IMG/VR virus record: IMGVR_UViG_3300014962_000531
Location: 1-22,500 of that record
Source of the DNA: a virus
Strand: one strand, 5' to 3'
DNA length: 22,500 bases
This document shows positions 14,657 through 22,132 of the stretch, one piece after another (position 1 is the first letter of the stretch; each line of letters begins with the position of its first letter). A program made the position numbers and the translations under genes. A model generated the notes under the pieces. The model had not been told where the DNA came from. It ran no database searches and saw only the letters and a list, made by a program, of their open reading frames with translations.

Positions 14657-14980
14657 ATGCATAAAATTTTTGATATTACAGATGCCATGCAGTCATTAGC
14701 ACCAGGTGCTACATGGACAATGACTGAAAACGACTACTCTTCAATAAATTGGATTAGCAGTAATATCCAACAACCAACTAAGGCAGATGTAGAAAACGAG
14801 CTTATAAGACTCCAGTCAGAATATGACGCACTAGAATATCAACGCCTCCGTGCCGCAGAATATCCAGATTTTAGAGACTATCTTGACGGTATTGTAAAAA
14901 ATGATCAAGAACAAATTCAGACATATATTGATGCATGTTTGGCGGTAAAAGAAAAATACCCCAAACCATCTGAATCTTAG
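14657..14980 (+). CDS. Probable tail assembly chaperone-like protein (107 aa)
   Basis: The product MHKIFDITDAMQSLAPGATW has a short N-terminal beta part followed by a helix. The motif IQQPTKADVENELIRLQSEY followed by RLRAAEYPDFRDYLDGIVKN matches the widespread phage tail assembly chaperone pattern (Pro, helix, then RxxEYPxxxDxLD). Members lie next to fibre genes and are proposed to aid fibre or tail folding. The ATG at 14657 is chosen because it sits six bases after a TATAAT box. It closes the fibre cluster, 24 bases before the next gene. The family assignment is by motif only. Confidence 0.7.
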   Translation: MHKIFDITDAMQSLAPGATWTMTENDYSSINWISSNIQQPTKADVENELIRLQSEYDALEYQRLRAAEYPDFRDYLDGIVKNDQEQIQTYIDACLAVKEKYPKPSES

Positions 14981-14990
14981 CATGATAAAC

Positions 14991-14996
14991 TAGATT
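14991..14996 (+). promoter_or_regulatory. Possible -10 box for the large tail protein gene
   Basis: TAGATT lies eight bases before the ATG at 15005; TAAACT at 14986-14991 is an alternative. Either would give a leaderless or nearly leaderless transcript. No good Shine-Dalgarno. TAGATTAG also occurs before the protease gene. Confidence 0.35.
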
Positions 14997-15004
14997 AGAG
15001 AATT

Positions 15005-18000
15005 ATGAGCACTCCATCTAATCTATATGCAGAAAAGGTTTTTGCCGAACATCCAATAGCACTTTGGTCACTTGACGATGAAGTTACCTATACATCACTA
15101 ATTGATGATTTTCAAAGAGATGTGGGGGAATGGATTAATTCTGGTGATTTTGACAATTCCGTCTCATTTGAAAATGAAACGGCAATTCTTGAAACTACCC
15201 CTAATCTTGGATTTCCAGCTTTAATTTTTCCAAATAGTTATACTACACAAATTTTTTGTACAGATGTGTTAGAAAATGAAACTGGAACTGTAACAATGGC
15301 TAGTGATATGATTTTCCAACCAGGAGATTTTGATCCAAAAATAAAAACGGTATCTATCGGTACCTACGTCTATCCATTTAGTAAAAGTATTTCCTTTTCT
15401 ATTGGATATTACTATGAAGATTTAAGCAATCAACCACATTATGCCTTAAAAAATTTTTATATTGGAGATGTTCAGCAGTGGGCATATGTTTCTGAAATGT
15501 TTAATTTACCTTCAGAATTTAAAAATCTTCAAGTTTTATTTAGAGCAACCTACAATGGTCCTTCAACAGGATATTATTTTCTTTTAAATGGAATCTCTAT
15601 TGGTCAAAATTCAGAACAATTTAATATGGAATCTTTGGGTCTTTTACCAAATAATATAAATAATCAAGAAGACTATCCCATTTTTGAAACTAGTATCTTT
15701 GGCACCAGGGCAGAGTCTTATGGGCTTCAGTCTAAAAATGCCTACTATCTTACTAATCAAAATGGAACATTTTGTGCAATAAATTCTGGTATGCCACTGG
15801 TTTATGGGGCCGTTAATAGTACACAAATAACGCCAAATGATTCGGGTAAACCATCTTTGATAATTCCTGGATTTGGATTTTTAAACGAAGAAGGACAGCA
15901 CAAAGACTTAACACTTGAAATGTGGATTCGTATACATACAAAAACAACAGAACCCCTAAGAATTATTGGGCCAATTGCTTCTGAAGATGGACTTTATGTA
16001 AATGATTCATTTTTAATTTTAAAAATTGGCAACCAAGAAGCAACATATTATATTAATGAATGGTCAAGACCAATGCTGGTTGCTATTCGATATACCGATG
16101 AATCTATTAGTGTTGTTATAAATGGTGAAGAAGTTATGTCAATAAGCTTGCTTGGAGAAACACTTTCTTTACCAAGTAATTTTATTACAATTGATAATCA
16201 AACATATAATCAAGACTGGATTGGTTTTTATGCTTATACAGATATTCCATTAATTGAAATAGACTGTGTTGGAATTTATCCATATACCGTTCCAGCAATT
16301 ATGGAAAAACGTAGATGGATTTATGGTCAGGGTGTAAGTACGCCATCTGGAATTTCATCAACAGAACTTTCATCTTCTATTGCAACAGATTTTACTGTTT
16401 CTAATTATGTTAAAAATTATGCCTACCCAGATTTGGGTCGATGGCAGCAGGGTATTAATGAAAACCTTTCAATAGATAATCAATCAATATCTTTACCACA
16501 ATATAATTTACCAATAATATCGTTTAGCAATAGAACGTTAGATGAATGGTACCAAGATGTTCCAAACATCGATCATACGTTTGGAACAGCCATTAGTTTA
16601 CGTCCAAATACTACTGCTGCAATTAATGACTGGTCATCTACTGAAGGTTACATTCTTTTTAAAACACTTAATATGTTAAATCAAGACACGAAAGCCTTTT
16701 ATGCACTTTTTGAATCAGATGAATTAAATACTGAAAAACAAATGTTATTTTCAATAGAAAATGAAATGACAAAAGACATTCTTGAAGTCACTCTTGAAAA
16801 TACAGCAGTTACATATTCTATTAAATATTTAAATCCAGACGGATCAATGTCAGACCCAGATCCTCTATATACAACAGAAGGAACCCCAAATGAACATGTT
16901 CCTGGACAATTCCTTTTTGCTGGCATAGAAATTGCTAAATTTTCTCAAGCTTTTGGTGGAAGAGTTTCTACACTTTTTGGAAGCAAGCAACAGCTTAAAG
17001 TTTATGTTGGTGGTGACAGAACACTAAGCAATACATTTACTGGAAAAATATATCGTGTTGGATTCTGTACTGCAAGAAATCTTCAAAAAATTTCTAATGC
17101 TTTTGCAAGCAATGGTATTGCAATTGGATATAACGAACTAGAAGCTTCATATGTATATGATGCAGAGGGATTTGCTGGATCAAGTCCAACAACCATTACA
17201 GATTACTCCGAGGCATTAATTGCAGATGGTGGAGATTCATATTTTGGAAATACAAATACGGTATTTGAAGAGATCATAGATGGTGGAAGTGTATACAGTA
17301 TTCTTGTAGATAAAATTTTGTCACATGTTGCAAGCTATACACTAATTCCAAAAACATTTTTAGGAACTTTTAAATTAGATATTGCCGTTAATGGGTACTG
17401 GCAAGACTATGTTCCTCTAAGTTATTTTGGCAAATATGTAAATGATGGACGAAACAATAAATATTATGACCTTGACTTTATTCAATATAATATTTCATAC
17501 CCAGCAATTCAAAAGTATATTAATCATAAATACGATACGTCAAACTCTGTAGTTAAAACATATATCTCTTTTGACTATTTAAAAAATAAGGCTACCATAG
17601 ATGCATCATACTATACATCAACAATAGGGTTGGGAGAAAATAATGTTATTGAGCCAGACTCAAATTGGTATAAACGACTTTATGAAATTACAGACAACAC
17701 TATAATTTATCCACCACCAGGAATTGATTTTAAAACTATTGCACTTGTACTACATGTTGAGATTTTATCAAATGGTATTGTAGAAAGTCCAGCAAAAATT
17801 CAATCACTCCAGCTTTCATCCCAAGCACTTAACTCTTTTGTAGCAAATCCAGTTGGAACTAAGTATGGATCAGATATTTATCCATACAGAAAAGCCGGAG
17901 GGTATTTTGATTATAAAGGACGTAATCCATTTAGCATGTTTAAATCTAATATGCCATATTTATATTTAACAGAAAAGAGTGGGTTTAGACTTCACAACAT

Positions 18001-18730
18001 GGACGGTATTACAATTGAACGTGGTATTGGAATTCCTGTAAATAAAAATGCAGCACAATATCATAAATTATCTGGTTTGCAGTTTAATGCTTTGTATGAT
18101 GGTGAGTCATTTCCAGACGGTATTAAAGAGATCTTCCATATACAAGCAAATGAAAAATATATTCGTATTTATATGCAAAAAGACTCTTCTACTGCACAAA
18201 GAGCAAGACTGTATGCCGTAGATGCACTTACTGGTTTGCCACAAGATGGCATTGTGTTTTATATTAATGGAAGAAAAGTAAGTGTTCCAGTTATAAACAT
18301 TAATTCCTGGCAAATGATTGGAATGATGTTTAATACTCCCATAGATTTCTCTGGTCAGATTGGTGCTATTAGAATGACTGGACCACTTGTGTGGAACAAC
18401 CTTATTCAATATCAAGCTAGCGAAGCTGACGAAGCTGCTCGATCAGTTTATCGTAAGTGGTTCTCGGTTAAGACTGTTAATGAAGAAGATAAAGATTGGC
18501 AGTATTGGTTAGATCTTGAAACAACACCAGGACAATCATTTGCTTGGCGTGATGTTTTGTTTGTTTCCTCACAAGATACCTCTGTTTTAGATGGAGGTTT
18601 GGTATACCGAAAGTATACTGGTGCAAATAGAATTATTATTGACACAGAAAATGTTTTTAGGTTAAAGAACTACCAATATTCTGTTTACAATGACCTTATA
18701 TGGAGCACGTCAACCGTCACACCAGCATAA
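15005..18730 (+). CDS. Large tail protein with LamG-like domains (1241 aa)
   Basis: The N-terminus (NLYAEKVFAEHPIALWSLDD) is a beginning known from minor tail proteins of environmental actinophages, where ALWxLDD-like motifs mark laminin-G/concanavalin-like sugar-binding folds. A LamG-like domain covers about 245-430: LTLEMWIRIHTKT, RPMLVAIRYTDESISVVING and DWIGFYAYTDIPLIEIDCVG. A second LamG-like stretch covers about 535-700 (FKTLNMLNQDTKAFYAL, GKIYRVGFCTARNLQ further on). The rest is beta-rich and the C-terminus is aromatic (DWQYWLDLETTPGQSFAWRD). There are no membrane helices or enzyme motifs. It is probably a tail-tip or side-fibre protein binding surface polysaccharide. Function is inferred; only the LamG segments are recognised. 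Confidence 0.75.
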   Translation: MSTPSNLYAEKVFAEHPIALWSLDDEVTYTSLIDDFQRDVGEWINSGDFDNSVSFENETAILETTPNLGFPALIFPNSYTTQIFCTDVLENETGTVTMASDMIFQPGDFDPKIKTVSIGTYVYPFSKSISFSIGYYYEDLSNQPHYALKNFYIGDVQQWAYVSEMFNLPSEFKNLQVLFRATYNGPSTGYYFLLNGISIGQNSEQFNMESLGLLPNNINNQEDYPIFETSIFGTRAESYGLQSKNAYYLTNQNGTFCAINSGMPLVYGAVNSTQITPNDSGKPSLIIPGFGFLNEEGQHKDLTLEMWIRIHTKTTEPLRIIGPIASEDGLYVNDSFLILKIGNQEATYYINEWSRPMLVAIRYTDESISVVINGEEVMSISLLGETLSLPSNFITIDNQTYNQDWIGFYAYTDIPLIEIDCVGIYPYTVPAIMEKRRWIYGQGVSTPSGISSTELSSSIATDFTVSNYVKNYAYPDLGRWQQGINENLSIDNQSISLPQYNLPIISFSNRTLDEWYQDVPNIDHTFGTAISLRPNTTAAINDWSSTEGYILFKTLNMLNQDTKAFYALFESDELNTEKQMLFSIENEMTKDILEVTLENTAVTYSIKYLNPDGSMSDPDPLYTTEGTPNEHVPGQFLFAGIEIAKFSQAFGGRVSTLFGSKQQLKVYVGGDRTLSNTFTGKIYRVGFCTARNLQKISNAFASNGIAIGYNELEASYVYDAEGFAGSSPTTITDYSEALIADGGDSYFGNTNTVFEEIIDGGSVYSILVDKILSHVASYTLIPKTFLGTFKLDIAVNGYWQDYVPLSYFGKYVNDGRNNKYYDLDFIQYNISYPAIQKYINHKYDTSNSVVKTYISFDYLKNKATIDASYYTSTIGLGENNVIEPDSNWYKRLYEITDNTIIYPPPGIDFKTIALVLHVEILSNGIVESPAKIQSLQLSSQALNSFVANPVGTKYGSDIYPYRKAGGYFDYKGRNPFSMFKSNMPYLYLTEKSGFRLHNMDGITIERGIGIPVNKNAAQYHKLSGLQFNALYDGESFPDGIKEIFHIQANEKYIRIYMQKDSSTAQRARLYAVDALTGLPQDGIVFYINGRKVSVPVININSWQMIGMMFNTPIDFSGQIGAIRMTGPLVWNNLIQYQASEADEAARSVYRKWFSVKTVNEEDKDWQYWLDLETTPGQSFAWRDVLFVSSQDTSVLDGGLVYRKYTGANRIIIDTENVFRLKNYQYSVYNDLIWSTSTVTPA

Positions 18731-18735
18731 TATGG

Positions 18736-18741
18736 TATACT
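18736..18741 (+). promoter_or_regulatory. -10 box of a leaderless promoter that sets the start at 18749
   Basis: TATACT ends seven bases before the ATG at 18749. An in-frame ATG at 18743 is only one base after the box and would not be included in a transcript starting at the normal distance. Confidence 0.6.
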
Positions 18742-18748
18742 GATGGTT

Positions 18749-19120
18749 ATGGAAAAGGTTATGAAGGGCCAAATTGGTCCAACCAAGATCAGTGTGGTCG
18801 AAGAAAAGTTTTCCAACGCGGGTATCTATGTTTGGCAACTGCCATCTGGTAAGTATTTTACCGATGGAGATGGTAATGCTTTGTCCATTGAGTCTATGAA
18901 AGATGATCCCGCAAAGATGAAAGAACTTGCAGATGCAGCTAAATATTATGGTCAAGCAGAAGGAAAAGCAGTATTTTTTGCAAATGTTCGTAAAATTTCT
19001 GATGAAGAATATAGCGAGCAAATGGATCGTATGGCAAATGGACTAATTCCATCACAAAACGATATTGGTGCATTTATGGCAGCTAAACAAACATTTGATA
19101 AGTGGGGTTCGGATGAATAA
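18749..19120 (+). CDS. Conserved-looking hypothetical protein upstream of portal (123 aa)
   Basis: The product MEKVMKGQIGPTKISVVEEK is soluble, with a mixed N-terminal part that includes GIYVWQLPSGKYFTDGDGN and a helical C-terminal half. The latter contains PAKMKELADAAKYYG, SDEEYSEQMDRMANGLIP and DIGAFMAAKQTFDKWG. No membrane segment or known catalytic motif is visible. Its stop overlaps the portal start by eight bases, so the two are coupled and may be made in a fixed ratio. In most tailed phages terminase precedes the portal; this protein does not resemble either terminase subunit. Function unknown; a head or packaging accessory is only a guess from position. Confidence 0.7.
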   Translation: MEKVMKGQIGPTKISVVEEKFSNAGIYVWQLPSGKYFTDGDGNALSIESMKDDPAKMKELADAAKYYGQAEGKAVFFANVRKISDEEYSEQMDRMANGLIPSQNDIGAFMAAKQTFDKWGSDE

Positions 19121-20720
19121 CAATGATTACCAAAGAATTGAAATCCCAATGCGTATTGATGATGTAATTGAGGATGTAAATCCATATGCAGACATGGATC
19201 CATTTAAAAAGTCTTGGGATGAACTAAAAGGTTTTAACGGACTTGATATTAACTTTAAGCGTCGTGCACAACGTATGGAAAAGGCAGCAATGTCAGACGC
19301 ATACATGGAAGAGTCTGGTGCAATTGACAGCGGTATCGGTGGAGCCAAATCAAAGCGTATTAATCCTGGCGTTGTTTATCGTAACGCCTACGGCATCTTT
19401 GATGTAATTACACCACCCTATGATCTATACCAACTAGCTGGCTATTACGATACATCTTTTGCTAATCACGCTGCCATTGATGCCAAGGTAGAAAATGTTG
19501 TTGGACTTGGATATGATTTTGTTCTTTCTGATAAGACAAACCTAAAGCTTGAAGCTGAAGAAGATTCAGAAAAGGTAAAAAAGGCACGTAAGCGTATTGA
19601 ACGTTTAAAGGTTCAGCTTCGTGATTGGCTTGAAACACTTAATGATGAAGAAAGCTTCACCAGTGTAATGGAAAAGGTTTTTACAGATGTTCACGCTACT
19701 GGAAATGGCTATATTGAAATTGGTCGCACAGTAAAGGGTGAGATTGGGTATGTAGGTCATATTCCTTCCACTACCGTTCGTGTTCGTCGTCTTCATGATG
19801 GGTTTGTTCAGATCATTGCAAACAAAGTTGTTTATTTCCGTAATTTTGGGGCATCAAACTCAAACCCAGTAACCGCTGATCCACGTCCTAATGAGATTAT
19901 CCACATTAAGGAATATTCTCCTCTAAATACTTTCTATGGTGTTCCAGATATTATTGCTGCAATGCCATCACTTATTGGTGATTCATTTGCTTCACAATAC
20001 AATATTGATTATTTCCAAAACAAAGCTGTGCCACGTTATGTCGTAACACTCAAGGGTGCACAACTTTCTCAGGAAGCAGAGGACAAGCTATTCCGATTCC
20101 TACAGACGGGTCTAAAGGGGCAAAATCACCGCACACTTTACATCCCACTCCCTGGTGATTCAGATACTAATAAAGTTGAATTCAAAATGGATCCAATTGA
20201 AAACGGTATCCAAGAAGGATCATTCTCACAATACCGTAAGCAAAGTCGTGATGATATTCTTGTTGCCCACCAAGTTCCACTTTCAAAATTGGGCGGTAGC
20301 GATGCATCAAATATTGCAGCAGCCCTATCACAAGATCGTACATTTAAAGAGCAGGTTGCACGTCCAGCACAACGTAATCTTGAAAAAATTCTAAATAAGA
20401 TTATTCGTGAAAAGACAGATATCCTTGAACTTAAGTTTAATGAGCTTACTCTTACAGATGAAAATGCACAGTCACAAATTCTTGAGCGTTATGTTCGTAA
20501 CCAAATCATGCTTCCAAATGAAGCACGTGAGGTTATTAACCTTCCAGAACGCAATGACGGTGACCAACCATTTCAAATGACTTCCAGAGCAGCAGCTGAT
20601 GCAGCAGCTAATCAGGGCAAGACACGTGCTCGTGATGCACAACGCACAAACGAACAGTCAGATAGCCCAGCAACTACCCAGGGTAGAAACCCAAAGGGTG
20701 AGGGAAGATCCACCAACTAA
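19113..20720 (+). CDS. Phage portal protein, PBSX/HK97-type (535 aa)
   Basis: The portal is the dodecameric ring at one head vertex through which DNA enters and leaves. The family signature is clear: PPYDLYQLAGYYDTSFANHA and AIDAKVENVVGLGYDF (residues 101-136), GNGYIEIGRTVKGEIGYVGH (198-216), then a NEIIHIKEYSPLNTFYGVPD motif and the C-terminal crown-side helix. The core shows QVPLSKLGG and AALSQDRTFKEQVARP, the usual portal motifs. The start is ATG at 19113, overlapping the previous stop; an upstream ATG at 19065 would add 16 residues but has no support. The last 45 residues are Ala/Gln/Ser-rich and probably disordered. Length is normal for the family. Confidence 0.95.
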   Translation: MNNNDYQRIEIPMRIDDVIEDVNPYADMDPFKKSWDELKGFNGLDINFKRRAQRMEKAAMSDAYMEESGAIDSGIGGAKSKRINPGVVYRNAYGIFDVITPPYDLYQLAGYYDTSFANHAAIDAKVENVVGLGYDFVLSDKTNLKLEAEEDSEKVKKARKRIERLKVQLRDWLETLNDEESFTSVMEKVFTDVHATGNGYIEIGRTVKGEIGYVGHIPSTTVRVRRLHDGFVQIIANKVVYFRNFGASNSNPVTADPRPNEIIHIKEYSPLNTFYGVPDIIAAMPSLIGDSFASQYNIDYFQNKAVPRYVVTLKGAQLSQEAEDKLFRFLQTGLKGQNHRTLYIPLPGDSDTNKVEFKMDPIENGIQEGSFSQYRKQSRDDILVAHQVPLSKLGGSDASNIAAALSQDRTFKEQVARPAQRNLEKILNKIIREKTDILELKFNELTLTDENAQSQILERYVRNQIMLPNEAREVINLPERNDGDQPFQMTSRAAADAAANQGKTRARDAQRTNEQSDSPATTQGRNPKGEGRSTN

Positions 20721-20729
20721 AAATTGGTG
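20711..20729 (+). other. Small inverted repeat spanning the portal stop codon
   Basis: CACCAA and TTGGTG flank a seven-base loop that contains the TAA stop. The stem has six base pairs and no T-run follows, so it is not a good terminator. TATAAT starts right after it at 20730. It could be an mRNA end structure, an operator, or chance. Confidence 0.35.
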
Positions 20730-20773
20730 TATAATAACAATTGTATAACTTTTAATAAAAAAGGGTCTATAAT
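20730..20773 (+). promoter_or_regulatory. Promoter region of the protease-scaffold gene with multiple -10-like boxes
   Basis: The 62-base gap holds TATAAT at 20730-20735, TATAAC at 20744-20749 and TATAAT at 20768-20773. The last ends nine bases before the ATG, which would give a leader of only about three bases; no Shine-Dalgarno is present at a usable distance. The eight-base palindrome ACAATTGT lies at 20737-20744. Strong expression of head genes from here is plausible. Confidence 0.5.
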
Positions 20774-20782
20774 TAGATTAGT

Positions 20783-22102
20783 ATGACTATTCAAAAAGCT
20801 CATTGGGCAACCGAAGGTGATAACGTTCGCCTATCTATGCCATTCAGTAAAGTTGATCAAGAGAGACGTATTGTCTCTGGTTTTGCTACCCTTGACAACA
20901 TTGACAAGCAGGGTGACATTGTTACCACCGAGGCTTCAGTTTCTGCATTTACAAAATTCCGTGGAAACATTCGTGAAATGCACCAACCTTCAGCGGTAGG
21001 TAAAATGATCAGCTTCAAAGAAGATAAATACTTTGACCCAGAAACAAAGAAATTTTACACTGGTGTATATGTTTCTGCATATGTTTCAAAGGGTGCTCAA
21101 GACTGCTGGGAAAAAGTACTTGATGGTACATACACAGGTTTTTCAATTGGTGGACGTATGAATAAGTGGGACGATGCTTATGATGAAAAAGCAGACTGTT
21201 CAGTTCGTGTTATTAAAGACTACGATCTAGTTGAGCTTTCACTTGTAGACAACCCAGCCAACCAATTTGCTAACGTTCTTTCTATCGAAAAGGTAGATGG
21301 CGTTGATGTTCTTAAAGGGCTTGATTCAAATACTATTCTAGAAAATGTTTTCTGGGATAAAGAATCAGGCCTTGTTCTAGTTTCAGAAAATGAAGTTGAA
21401 CTCAGCCCTACAACTGGTGTTGCTATGCAAAACATCGGGTTTGTTGAGAAAACAGATTCAGAGAAAGTAGACATGATAAAGTTCTTAGTTGACAGTGCCA
21501 AGGGTACAGAAACAACTGGGATTAACAAGGAGGTAAGTACTATGACAGAAAATGCAACTGAAGTTGTAGAAGAAGTTGAAGTCGCTCCAGAGGCAGATGC
21601 CGAAGTTGAAACTACTGAGGAAGAGACAGAAGCCGTTGAGGAAGTAACAGAGGAAGTTGCTGACGAGGCTGAGGTTGACAAGGTAGATGAAATCGTTGCA
21701 AAGGCTAAGACCACTGACAGCCCTGAAGAAGAGGCTACAGAAGAGGTTGACAACCTTGAGGAAGAAGCTAACGAGGACATGAAAACTAAGAAGTCAGACG
21801 AGCTTTCTGCTATTGCAGATCTCAGCGACTCTATTACTGCTGCCCTTGGCGACATTGCTTCAACAGTAAAGGCACTCGCTGCCGAAGTTGATGCACTTAA
21901 GAAGTCAAACGAACTCACAAATGCAAAAATTGCAGATGCTGAGAAGGACTTCGAAGATCTTGGAAAGTCACTAACTGCTCTTGAGGCAGATACAGCTTTC
22001 CGTAAGTCTGGCGATCTGGGCGAGATCGTACAGGAACCAGCAATGGTTGAAAAATCAGTATGGGGCGGACGTTTCCTCACAACATCCGACCTACTAAAAT
22101 AG
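20783..22102 (+). CDS. Prohead protease (S78/XkdF-like) fused to a scaffold domain (439 aa)
   Basis: Residues 1-170 are a prohead serine protease of the herpesvirus-assemblin-like fold: ATLDNIDKQGDIV, catalytic His67 in MHQPSAVGK, Ser121 in GFSIGGR, and the conserved YDLVELSLVDNPAN. It cleaves scaffold and other head proteins once the prohead has formed. After a link (170-250) comes a strongly acidic tract (about 258-335, many Glu and Asp), a coiled coil (about 344-405, ASTVKALAAEVDALKKSNEL) and a C-terminal tail (SVWGGRFLTTSDLLK), as in scaffolds. A strong internal ribosome binding site and in-frame ATG at 21542 would make the scaffold alone, as in lambda C/Nu3. The gene directly precedes the capsid gene. 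Confidence 0.92.
   Translation: MTIQKAHWATEGDNVRLSMPFSKVDQERRIVSGFATLDNIDKQGDIVTTEASVSAFTKFRGNIREMHQPSAVGKMISFKEDKYFDPETKKFYTGVYVSAYVSKGAQDCWEKVLDGTYTGFSIGGRMNKWDDAYDEKADCSVRVIKDYDLVELSLVDNPANQFANVLSIEKVDGVDVLKGLDSNTILENVFWDKESGLVLVSENEVELSPTTGVAMQNIGFVEKTDSEKVDMIKFLVDSAKGTETTGINKEVSTMTENATEVVEEVEVAPEADAEVETTEEETEAVEEVTEEVADEAEVDKVDEIVAKAKTTDSPEEEATEEVDNLEEEANEDMKTKKSDELSAIADLSDSITAALGDIASTVKALAAEVDALKKSNELTNAKIADAEKDFEDLGKSLTALEADTAFRKSGDLGEIVQEPAMVEKSVWGGRFLTTSDLLK
21527..21534 (+). promoter_or_regulatory. Internal ribosome binding site for a separately made scaffold
   Basis: AAGGAGGT lies in the protease-scaffold gene. GGAGG ends eight bases before the in-frame ATG at 21542. This is one of the best Shine-Dalgarno sequences in the window, and it lies exactly at the junction between protease and acidic scaffold domains. 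Confidence 0.8.
21542..22102 (+). CDS. Nested in-frame scaffold protein (186 aa)
   Basis: Starting at codon 254 of the protease gene (MTENATEVVEEVEVAPEADA), the product is the acidic tract, the coiled coil and the C-terminal tail without the protease. Free scaffold in excess of the protease fusion guides major capsid proteins into a prohead shell and is then digested. Lambda Nu3, nested in gene C, is the known precedent. The ribosome binding site at 21527-21534 and the coincidence of start and domain boundary support it; the product itself is inferred. Confidence 0.75.
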   Translation: MTENATEVVEEVEVAPEADAEVETTEEETEAVEEVTEEVADEAEVDKVDEIVAKAKTTDSPEEEATEEVDNLEEEANEDMKTKKSDELSAIADLSDSITAALGDIASTVKALAAEVDALKKSNELTNAKIADAEKDFEDLGKSLTALEADTAFRKSGDLGEIVQEPAMVEKSVWGGRFLTTSDLLK

Positions 22103-22119
22103 GAAAAACAAAAATTCAT

Positions 22120-22127
22120 GGAGGTGA
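22120..22127 (+). promoter_or_regulatory. Ribosome binding site of the major capsid gene
   Basis: GGAGGTGA, a full match to the 16S rRNA 3' end, lies five bases before the ATG at 22133. It fits the high translation needed for a capsid protein. Confidence 0.8.
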
Positions 22128-22132
22128 ACAAT

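Noticed and set aside
21220-22131. A 303-codon minus-strand reading frame opposite the protease-scaffold gene
   Set aside because: It is a Ser/Ala-rich shadow of the Glu/Ala-rich scaffold codons; the + strand frame has clear protease motifs and a capsid gene behind it.
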